64,000 bases of DNA from Ornithodoros turicata (Eukaryota; Arthropoda; Arachnida; Ixodida; Argasidae): NCBI RefSeq assembly GCF_037126465.1, contig NC_088202.1, positions 124,076,123 to 124,140,122 of the forward strand, in the 5' to 3' direction. The notes under the pieces were generated by a model. That model was not told the origin of the DNA, made no database searches, and saw only the letters and a program-made list of their open reading frames with translations. This document shows, one piece after another, positions 46,839 through 58,800 of the stretch. Positions within the stretch are counted from its first letter, which is position 1. Each line of letters starts with the position of its first letter. The position numbers and the translations under genes are program-made.

Positions 46839-49800
46839 GTAAGTAGGACATGCTTGCAGCTCAACTAAGTGCTTTCGAACTCGTTTCGTACAGTTTCTTT
46901 CCACCTTCCATGCACGGCAGTCCTCATACTTTGTATTATAATATAATACAATACTACTCGATACAAATACATCGAAATGTACTTGCTAATGTGCTGTCAT
47001 CAGGGAAATTATAAAGGAGGCGTGGAGGGAGGTAGAAAAAAAAAAAAGGAGCGAGCCACTGTTACGTACAAAGGCCATTCTGTTTTAATTGTTGGGAGTC
47101 GCAAAAGTTTCTACGTCGTAGTACATAAAAAGAGAAACGGTCATTTTTGAGAACGCCTGCTCTGTTGTGAGTTACAAGTTACACGGTTAAAAGTAACGAT
47201 TCCGAAACGATGTAGCGTCAATAAAGTCCGCTTGCTGTTTCTCTCCGATTTTTTCATTTCTTTCTCCAAGTTGAAACTCGTAGCGATGGCCACAGTACAG
47301 TGTGCAAATGAGCATGAGGTAGTTTCAGTAGTCCTGAACATTGTTAAAATCGGTCCTGAAGGACACATTTTTCTCGAATCGTTTTTTCATGTCTACACCC
47401 CATACCATGGCATAGTAGTGTATTGAGCAGTGATAGTCACAAAAACCCAATTACTTGGCCTGTTTCAAGTACTGGCCTGTACTTTACTTATGACCTGGTT
47501 TGACTATTTCCTTGTTTACAGCCATAAATAGACTTTTTTGTGACTATCACTGCTTAATGCACTACTATGTGATGGAGACTGCCTGCATGATCTCTGACCT
47601 CATATGATTATTTCCTTGTTTTCGGTTCCCCATTTGGAAATGCAGCTTATTTATTCCTTTTGGCGTGTCAAGGAGTTCTATGTGTACGCGTATCTGTCAC
47701 ACATCGTCCGGGTACACAAGGACTCCCTCCACAATCCCTGTGAACAACCTGCCGCTACACCACTCGGCATGCAGACTTCTCCGTAACAACTCGCACACAA
47801 CCGACCAGTTATCTTGTGGCCCCAGCGGATTGGCCCGAGCGTCTGCGCTCAACGCCGCTTCTCATCTATACAAACAATTTCAATTTCAATTGTACGTGAT
47901 AGCTTGTAAAGATGGTGGTACCCCTCTAAGTGGATCCTGATCCACGGTGACGGAATGTCCAGGAGCGCGGGTCCGGTGCCGGCTGTGCTGTCTGGGGTTT
48001 TTCCTGGGTTTTCCTCAGACGCTTTCAGACATATGTCGGCACAGTTCCCTTAGAAGTCGGCCCAGGACGCACATTCCCCCAGGGCGTCAGTCGTGACGTT
48101 GCCCACCTACGTGAGGCCGACAACGGCAAGCCCTTTCACCACACACCACCACCACCACCAGGAGCGCGGGATGTGCTCGGGAGCTTTCTTCTTCTTCATT
48201 CTAGGACTGTGTGGACAGAACTGGTTAGCTGCCGCCTTGGTACGCGACGGTATAGTGGTGCATCGTCATCGTCAAGGGGATCATCAACTCCCCCATGTCC
48301 CATACTATGGCGGGCTAGAATGGGCGGGCTTCTAGCCCGCCATACCCATACGAGGACCGGTGCTTGCGTTTGAGATCAGCGTCCATACCACGGAGAGGAG
48401 AATAAGACGTAGTGAACTAGGCAATTAAACATGGGAGGACAGAGATAACACAAGCCCCACAACGTCAGGTTTTCCAGTCGTATTTAACACATATACCGCG
48501 AAATTGAATTCTTATACCGTGGAATTTGATCCTCATGCCGCCACCTTTAATCCTTGTTTCATGGGATTTAATCCTCATACCGATTTAATCCTTCTTCTGC
48601 TAAATTTAATCCTCGTGCTGCCAATTTTAATTCTTATGTCGTGCAATTTAATCCCAAATTCTCGGATTACCTTTCCATTACTTGTTCACTAAAATGCGAT
48701 AGTATGGGACTACCTGCATGATTTATGACCTGTTTTGACTACTTCCTCGTTTACAGCTATAAGTTGACTTTTTTGTGACTATCACTGCTCGAAGCAGTAC
48801 TATGGAATGGGATGGGACTACCTCCATGACTTATGACCTGTTTTGACTATTTCCTCGTTTACAGCCATAAATACACTTTTTGTGACTATCACTGCTCAGT
48901 GCACTACTATGTGATGGAGACTGCCTGCATGATCTCTGACCTCATATGACCATTTCCTTGTTTACGGCAGTCAATTGACTTTTTTGTGACTGTGCCTACT
49001 CTATGCACTGCAATGGGATGGTATGGGAATACCTGCAGATTGATGACCTGTTTCTCCTCTAGGGCCATAAATTGACTTTTTTATGACTATCACTGCTCAG
49101 TGCACTGCTATGTGATGGTATGAGACTAACTGCATGATTTGCTACCCGATATGACTATTTCCTTGTTTACGGCTATAAACTGACTTTTTGTGACCCATTA
49201 CTGCTCAGTGCACTACTATAGGATGGCATGGGACTACCTGCATGATTTATGACATGTTTTGACTATTTCCTTCTTTACGGCTGTAATTTGACTGTTTGAC
49301 TAGGACTAGTCTATGCACTACAATGGGGTAGTTGGGACTATCTGCATCATATTTAACGTGTTATGACTATTTCTTTGTTTACGCCTATAGTAAATGAACC
49401 TTTTATGACTGACTACTACATGCACTAGTATGGATATTATGGAACTACCTGGGAGTACCGGAAACTACCTGGAAAGGAATCGCTCTGAAACTGGAACATA
49501 CAAACACAATACAAGCTTCAAGTTGTCTGGGAACAAGAACAATTGAAATATGAGATTCATCGAAAAAGCCCGCTTCTTTTTCACGCCTCTTTCCCAATGT
49601 AAGCTGGTCAGCAGTCACAAGCATATCACAGTGTCACATGCTGGCCATTAGTTCTTTATAATGCTCTTCATGTTCCCCTACAATTTATCGCTTCATTGAT
49701 GTCTTTGCACGGCACATGCCTTCTATGTTAGATGACGTGTGCCCCGATCTTGAATTCTCACATAGCAAGCGTTACCGTTATGTTTACCTTATGTTGTAGT

Positions 49801-52800
49801 TGTCAACAGGTCATAAACCATGAAGGTAGCCTTATACTATCCCATCGTGGTGTAAGGAGTAGTCGTAATTGTAAGAAGTCCATTTGTAACTGTAAACCAG
49901 CAAATTGTCATAACAGTTCATAAATCAGGTAGTCTTATATTACCCCATTTGAGTGGATGAAGTAACCGTATTTATAAAAAGTTTGAAGCTGCAAACATGT
50001 AACAGTCATAACGTGCCATAAGTCACGCAGGTAGTCTCATAGTATCCCATTGTAGTGCACAGTAGTCGTAGTCACAAAAATAACATTTGTAGCTGTAAAC
50101 CAGGGAACTGTCACAACAGGTCATAAATTATGCAGGCTGTCTTATAATATTTATTTGTTTCACAAATATAGTTGTATTCATAACAATCAATATGTAGCTA
50201 CAAACCAGGAAATAGTCCTAACAGGTCATAAACCATCCAGGTATCTTAAATAATCCCATGGTAGTTCAAATAGCACTCATAGTCAAGAGTAAACAAGGAT
50301 ATAGTCATAACAGGTCATAAATCATGCAGGTAGCCCCGTACTATCCCATAGTAGTGCATTGAGCAGTGATAGTCACAAAAAACCAATTGATAGCCATTAA
50401 CAAGGAAATAGTCACAGCAGGTCATAAACCTCGCAGATACAGTCAACCCTCGTTTTATGAACCCTCGATTTACGAATTCCCTCGGTTTATGAACGGCGTC
50501 ACGATGAACCAAACTTTTTCCATCTATTTCTCCCTCGGTTTATGAACCCTCGATATCCGAACCGTGAACGGATTTTCAGCGAACCAACCGCAAAAACATG
50601 TGTGTCCTGAGCTCGATTTATGAAGCGGGTTGCTGACGCACGGGGAAGTACTGGGATCGCGTCAATAAAGATGAACAAAGCATAAAAGTCAAGCACCCGT
50701 ACAGTGTCCGCAGCCACAAGAATTAGAGAGTGAGAACAGAGGAGTGCATTTCCTGTGCTGACGGTGAACAGATATGTGAGCCGCTTGATGATGGTGCTTT
50801 AGTGCAGTTGTCAAATGATGGTGCCGAGGGTGATCATAGTGACAGTGAAGATTACTAGCAGGACCGTTCCGAAGCTGTGACAGCTCGCTCAGCTTGGAAT
50901 CACATTCACAGTACGATACAGTGCTTTGAAGACCAGGCGCACGAGTCAGGTGCCAGGCTTCGATCGTCTCTTCCGAAGAAGACAAATACACCCGAATGTA
51001 TGGTGGAGAGCACAATTACGAAGCATTTTCACAAATAAACGTAGTGTAGTGCACTTTCCGTCGTATTTCAGCCCATTTCTCTTCCGCGCACCTCGCTCCT
51101 CGATTTATGCATGGGTTTATGAATCCCTCGATTTATGAACGATTTTTCGAGAAACGAAGGGTGTTCATAAATCGAGGGTTGACTGTAGTCCCATACTATC
51201 GCATAGTAGTCCATTCAGCAGTGATAGTCACAAAAAGCCAATTTATAGCCATAAATGATACAATAGTCATATCAGGTCATAAATCATGCAGGTAGTCCCA
51301 TAGTATCGCATAGTAGTCCATTGAGCAGTGATAGTCCAAAAAAGCCAATTTATACCCATAAACAAGAAAGTAGTCATATCAGGTCATATATCATGCAGGT
51401 AGTCCCATACTATCGCATAGTAGTGTATGAGCAGTGATATTCACAAAAACCCAATTTATAGCCATAAACAAGGGGATAATCACGTCAGGTTATAAATCAT
51501 GCAGGTAGTCCCATGCCATCCCACAGTAGTGCATTGAGCAGTGACAGTCCCAAAAACTCCATTTATAGCCGTCAACAAGGAAATAGTCATATCATGTCAT
51601 AAATCATGCAGGTAGTCCCATGCCATCCCATAGTAGTGCCTCCAGCAGTGATAGTCACAAAAAAGTCAATTTATAGCCATGAACAAGGAAATTGTCAAAA
51701 TAGGTCATAAATCATGGAGACAGTTGCACACTATCACATTGTATTGAAAAGAGTAATGAAAAAATAATCCGAGAATTTAGGATAAATTTCCACGGCATAA
51801 GGATTAAAATTGGCAGCACGAGGATTAAATTTAACAGAAGGATTAAACCCCACGGCATAAGGATTAAAAGTGACGGTACAAGGATTAAGTGGCGGCATGA
51901 GGATTAAATTCCACAGTATTGGGATTAAATTCCGCGGTATATGGATTAAATACGACGGCAAAACCTGCAGTTGGATACTTTCGTTTTCGGAATTGCTTCG
52001 GAAGATGCTCTTTCGTGACGTGAGAAGGATGCTTTCAGTCGAGAGTGTCTTCGTCTGTGTGAAAGTGGAAGTGACTGGCCCGCATGCGAGATCCTAGCGT
52101 GGGTCGCTATAAACGAAGAGATGGTATCTAGCATGGCGTAGTTGGTAGCATCCCTGACCGGCAGATAGAGGCCGTGAGTTCAATTCAAGAGGAGGCTGAG
52201 GACGTCACGTGGATAAGGCAGGACAAACCACTTGCGGTTATGGTAGCGGATGCAGCAGCATGATGGCATGGACAGGCGTGTTCTGATCTATGCGGGTTTC
52301 AGTGAAGAGCCGAAACAGTGAGAGATTCAGGTCTGATGAACAGCCTGTGAACTCAGTCGTGCAATGTCATTCTTCTGTGCCCCACTCTCACCCTCAACGC
52401 ATTAACCGCATGCTATCCTTTTAAAGTCATCTGCTCTGATCCATCTCATCATTCTTTCACCGTTTGTTAGTCACCTTTTTTTTGTCATCTTTGTCTTTAA
52501 TCTACCTCATCCTTCTTTCATCATTTGTTAGTTTTTCGTTATTTCCTAATTCTTTTTCTTTGTTTCTTATTGCTTAATTTTTCTTTATTTATTTATTTCT
52601 TATTCCTTCCTATTTCTTTCTTTCTTTAATTTTTATCTTTTCTTTTTATTTATTTATTATTGTTTCTTATTTCTGGAATAGCAAGCTGACGTCGCGTTTG
52701 GCTGACCTTTCCCCGTTTTTTTTTCCTTTTCGTCTCATAAATATACCCCCCCCCCCCCCCCCCCCCGAAACAGTGCCGGCCCAAGGCGATCGAGTTCGGG

Positions 52801-55800
52801 AACAGTACGTGAGCGGTGAGCTAAAAGTATTGTCGCCAGGAGTCTTATTCTCGTCAAAGTATTCGACCTCAATTACTTTGTGTCGCGCCTGTCATTGGTC
52901 GTTACGTCAAGAACTAGTGAAGAACAGAAATCAATGGCACGCGCCCTCAACCAATAGTCGAGACCAGCTCCTGTGGCTCAGTGGTTAGCGCGCTGGCCAT
53001 GTCACGTCGAGACAGGGAGGTACCTGGGTTCGAATTCCGTCGGCTGTGTCTGGGGCTTTTCCTGCGTTTTCCTCAGACGCTTTCAGACATATGTCGGCAC
53101 AATTCCCTTAGAAGTCGGCGCAGGACGCAGTGACGTTGCCCACCTATGTGAGGCCGACAATGGCGAGCCCTTTCACCAACACCACCAATAGTCGAGCACT
53201 TGATCCCGGGCTCTTCATGATTTATCTACTTTATCACGAAGGTTGGTCGTCGACCAAGAACTTGATTATTGGTAGAGGGCACGCGGCATTCTTCGCTGTT
53301 CTTCAAGCCTTCTTAACGTAATGACCGACGATAGGCGAGACACAAAGTAAACGAGGCCTGGGGTGTGGCAGGAAGAGCCATCTCGGAGCATGCGTTTGGT
53401 GGCCAGGAAGAGGGCTCACTATGGTCTCCCTGCGGGTTACCTGTAGAACGGTGGTGCCTGTGCAACCTGTTCACCAGGGGGTGATTGGCTGCTGATTTAG
53501 ATGGCCGGCCCGGGAAAGTATAACGGTAGAGCGGGCTGGGTTTCTGTACCCCTGGGGTAGGCGGGGTGTGTGGAGGTGCGACCGTTAAGAGGTGGCTTTG
53601 TGGGCTCCATGAGAGGCGGTATCGTGAATGCGTATAACGTGGGGCGTGGCCACCTAGCTTGGCCTAGAGAAATAGGGACCTTACTTCCAGCAGTGGATTC
53701 CGAATTGATCCATGAGTAGTCTGGAAATTTGGGGAGGAGTAAGGCCGTATTCTCTGCCGGACTATGGTGATCGCCGTCCGGCTGACCAAATATACACGGT
53801 GGGTGCTATGAAAGGTCAGTCACTTTTCGCGTGTGGCGCGATACCTACTGGACGGACAGACCTCCGCTACCACAGAATGCATAGTTTGTGCCAGAGAAGC
53901 ATCCGAAAAAAATCGTGGTTACCACGCCCTGCATAACAAAGTAAATACGACCACGCAAACTTTCGTCTTCATGCATTTCTTATGCGCTATGCCGCTGTAA
54001 ACACGGCGTTCTGCCACTAGTTGAGTGCAGCTTACGCCTAGTGGCGCTAGCGGCGTCAAAAGCGAAAACAAATTCGTATCGGCAAGCACTCCTACGCGGA
54101 CGCTATGCATAACACTTTGCAGTTCACATCGGTATAGCGCATAGGAAATGCATGAAGACGAAAGTTTGCGTTGTCGTATTTACTTTATTATGCAACGCCT
54201 GATAACCACGATTTTTTCGGAGGCTTTTCTGGCACAAATTATGCACTCTGTGGTAGCGGAGTCTTTCCGTCAAGTAAGTATCGTGCCACGCGCGAAAATG
54301 TGACTGACCTTTTATAGCACCCACCCTGTAGAAGGGATGGTCTCTCACTGCATGAGCCCCAATTGACGATCAGGAAGAGCCCCCCCCCCCTAAGGTCCGG
54401 ATGTGCTGAAGAGCTTCTCAGCCCGTTGTCTCACTCCAGAAACGCGGCGATAAGACTTATAGCTGTCGCCCCAAGCGAAGCAATAGTGGCGCGTCGTCGT
54501 CGCCACCAGGCCGCTACGACCTCATCGTGACTCGACGGCACCGCAGCAGGATCGGGCAACGGCGTCTCAATTTTTGCCATTCTTTTTATGGATTTGTGGG
54601 GGAGGTGGTCTTCCTCTTCATGAGTCCTGACCGGCGATGATGGAATGTCCCAGCGGGCAGATGGACGTGGCCTCACGCTAATTCTACCGGCACCGTCCTA
54701 GCGTGAGGCCACGTCCATCTGCCGGCAGGGACCGCTCCGCGTCTGAGTGGGAGGAGTGATGTAGCGGCCGGTGGAAGCGGCCCGTTTCTCAGTTCCACCG
54801 AAGCGGCCACGGAGATAGGCCACCGTCATCGCCTCTCCGTGGCATACCATCACCGCCGGTCGGGACTCATGTAGAGGGACACCACCTCCTCTACACATTT
54901 TAATCGCACAGTCACAAGACACAGTCCAGGGAAAGAGCTGCTAGTAGTGGTGGTGATGGTGATGGCGAAAGGGCTCGCCGTGGAGCATTCGGTGTTCCAA
55001 CAACAACAACAGGCCAATAGCCGATCTTGGGATGAATGGTGCAACATAACGACAAGGGATTTACACTCGTGGGTTACGTACGCCGAGGTGACGCCCCATG
55101 TAACCTATAATAAGGAACCCTGTTGGTACTGCGCTGCTGCCCTATAGAATTATTTCCTTATGCTGAAATCGAAAGGGTCCAGACTATGTAACGTACAGGA
55201 TGAGACAAAACAAAGCTAGTTCAGCACTTAGGCGAGTTTGTTCTGTTGCCTTTTCTCTCCTGTTTGTATCGCTCCGCTAACCGTTACGTGTATGAAGACA
55301 GCTATCTCCATTCCTGTGCAGGTATGCTGCGAGGCACCGAAACTACTGGAAAAACCAAAATCTCACGCACGAGCCGTTCGCTCTCATTTTCGGGCAACTT
55401 CTTAAGTTTTTTTACATGGTAAGTTTCATAGAACGAACTCCCAAGTAACTCGCGTCTGCAACACGCACGTGCAGATTGTGTTACCATGATACCAATTGGT
55501 TGTGTGATGTACATTGATGGCACTACTACTCTTGAGTATTCATTCCAGACATTTTTCGCGATTGACCAAGAACGATATCAGAAATATGGAAAAGTGTTCG
55601 GGTAAGTTATGTGGAAGTCACGTCAGCACTTTATATATGCAAGTACGTCAAGTTTCTGTTAGCAACAAATCTTCGATATACCTCCACAGAGCCTACGAAG
55701 GTGGAAAGCCAATACTGTTCGTCGCCGACCCCGAGGTCATTAAGAAGGTTCTGGTGAAAGATTTTTCCTCGCTTCCAAACAGGATGGTAAGGACGGTGTT

Positions 55801-58800
55801 ACACGCACATGTAAAATGTACAGGTTTAGCAACGAAGTAACAGGCAAGGGCGTTGGTGAAATTACCTTGTAAGTGACATTTCCTCTCCTTGAGTATCAGA
55901 AGACACGAAGATCAGAAACACGAAAGGGAAGACTCAAAACCAGCAAAATTAAATATTTATTCCACAACAAACACTCCGGCTAATAATTATATGTGTATAG
56001 GTCAGATGCAGCTAGCCATGGTTGACGATAAGAGTATCGAACTAGCTCGTCGAATCGGGTCTCACCAACAAATGGGATGACAAAATATGCGTATGTTGGA
56101 GTTTTTCAGCACAATGTGATCAATGGCGCTCTTTATTTATGCGCTTAATTTGCGCTTACCTGCAGAGTGCACGCTACACACCTTAGCGCTTCCCTTTCTC
56201 ACGTGGTTCCATTCTGTTAATCTCCCACAGCGCATGACCTTCCAGGACACTTTATTGGACAACATGATGAGCGTTGCTCCAGTGGAACGATGGCGCAAAA
56301 TTCGTCCTGCAGTGAGCCCTGCCTTCTCTACTGGGAAGCTGAAGAGGGTACGTGTCGCCTTCAAAGTCAAGACCAATGCAATACTGACTGTCACAGTATT
56401 TTACACAGTCACAGTAAAAAGCTCAGTTTATCCGAATATATATATATAGATACTCATGGAACGATGCGGCAGCACCAGAGGACACGTGTTTCGCCGTGTT
56501 TGCGGCTCGTCAGCCCTGGGTAGCTGCGCATCGTTCCGAACTGGCAAACCAGGGGTCACTCAGCGAGTGATGTACACCTGGGAAGGTGACTGAGCACTCC
56601 TCAATGCCACAGTGCAAGCCAGTGAATTATAATGCAGGGAAAAAGCCATTAAAGGAACAAATAAATGATACTAGACGTGTTTGTAATTCAAACTTACAGA
56701 TTAACATGGCTTCTATGTCTGCACGCAGAGAAACAGATACTCATGGAACGATGCGGCAGCACCAGAGGACACGTGTTTCGCCGTGTTTGCGGCTCGTCAG
56801 CCCTCGGTAGCTGCGCATCGTTCCCAACTGGCAAACCAGGGGTCACTCAGCGAATGATATACACCTGGGAGGGTGACTGAGCACTCCTCAATGCCACAGT
56901 GCAAGCCAGTGAATTATAATGCAGGAAAAAAGCCATTAAAGGAACAAATAAATGATACTAGACGTGTTTGTAATTCAAACTTACAGATTAACATGGCTTC
57001 TATGGCTGCACGCGCACGTGTCCTCTTTTGCTGCCGCATCGTTCCATGAGTATCTGTTTCTCTGCGTGCAGCCATAGAAGCCATGTTAATCTGTAAGTTT
57101 GAATTACAAACACGTCTAGTATCGTTTATTTGTTCCTTTAATGGCTTTTTTCCTGCATTATAATTCACTGGCTTGCACTGTGGCATTGAGGAGTGCTCAG
57201 TCACCCTCCCAGGTGTATATCATTCGCTGAGTGACCCCTGGTTTGCCAGTTCGGAACGATGCGCAGCTACCCAGGGCTGACGAGCCGCAAACACGGCGAA
57301 ACACGTGTCCTCTGGTGCTGCCGCGTCGTTCCATAAGTATCTGTTTCTCTGCGTGCAGCCATAGAAGCCATGTTAATCTGTAAGTTTGAATTACAAACAC
57401 GTCTAGTATCATTTATTTGTTCCTTTAATGGCTTTTTTCCTGCATTATAATTCACTGGCTTGCACTGTGGCATTGAGGAGTGCACATTCACCCTCCCAGG
57501 TGTATATCATTCGCTGAGTGACCCCTGGTTTGCCAGTTCGGAACGATGCGCAGCTACCCAGGGCTGACGAGCCGCAAACACGGCGAAACACGTGCCCTCT
57601 GGTGCTGCCGCATCGTTCCATGAGTATCTGTTTCTCTGCGTGCAGCCATAGAAGCCATGTTAATCTGTAAGTTTGAATTACAAACACGTCTAGTATCATT
57701 TATTTGTTCCTTTAATGGCTTTTTTCCTGCATTATAATTCACTGGCTTGCACTGTGGCATTGAGGAGTGCTCAGTCACCCTCCCAGGTGTATATCATTCG
57801 CTGAGTGACCCCTGGTTTGCCAGTTCGGAACGATGGGCAGCTACCCAGGGCTGACGAGCCGCAAACACGGCGAAACACGTGTCCTCTGGTGCTGCCGCAT
57901 CGTTCCATGAGCGTGCAGCCATAGAAGCCATGTTAATCTGTAAGTTTGAATTACAAACACGTCTAGTATCATTTATTTGTTCCTTTAATGGCTTTTTTCC
58001 TGCATTATAATTCACTGGCTTGCATGGCATTGAGGAGTGCTCAGTCACCCTCCCAGGTGTATATCACTCGCTGAGTGACCCCTGGTTTGCCAGTGCGGAA
58101 CGATGCGCAGCTACCCTGGGCTGAAGAGCCGCAAACACGGCGAAACACGTGTCCTCTGGTGCTGTCGCATCGTTCCATGAGTATCCGTTTCTCTGCGTGC
58201 AGCCATAGAAGCCATGTTAATCTGTAAGTTTGAATTACAAACACGTCTAGTATCATTTATTTGTTCCTTTAATGGCTTTTTTCCTGCATTATATATATAT
58301 ATATATATATATGTATATGTAACATGGGAAAACTGAACACTTTATTGTCGTCGTCGTCGGTCTCGTCACACTTCCCCCCTCCGAGATTGGCGCGGAAGGG
58401 TGGATGGTATAGAGACGAAGCTTGTGTAACAGAACACGAACTCAACGCGGACGGAGGAGCGGGCAGTGACAGTGGACAATGACCGACCGTTTTCGGGACG
58501 ATCCCCCACACGCTTGCTCCTCACTGTAACGCCGTGTATTGTACATACGTGTATCGGGTTTCAGTTCTCTCCCTCTTTGTACAGTCTTTTCTCTTTGTAA
58601 ATAAAGACAGTTCTAACCCAGACCCCAACTGGTAAAGACGCTTCTTGCTTCTGTGCTTCGCGCCAATTAACGAGGCTGCGAGTTTTGCAACAGCTTGCTA
58701 ATGTGGACAATATCCGTAGTGCTGCCAAGAGGTTGTATTTTGCGGTCTATTTCGTAGGTCACATGTGAAATCTTCCTGGTAACAATGTAGGGATCCTCCG

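Noticed and set aside
48690..51740. CRISPR-like or centromeric satellite array
   Set aside because: Units are contiguous without spacers, and the array is bounded by inverted ends with an empty site in copy B, so it is a discrete insertion.
56586..58256. Repeated 71-84 codon open readings in the 287-bp array
   Set aside because: They recur only because the DNA unit is tandemly repeated; no start context, domain or codon pattern supports them.
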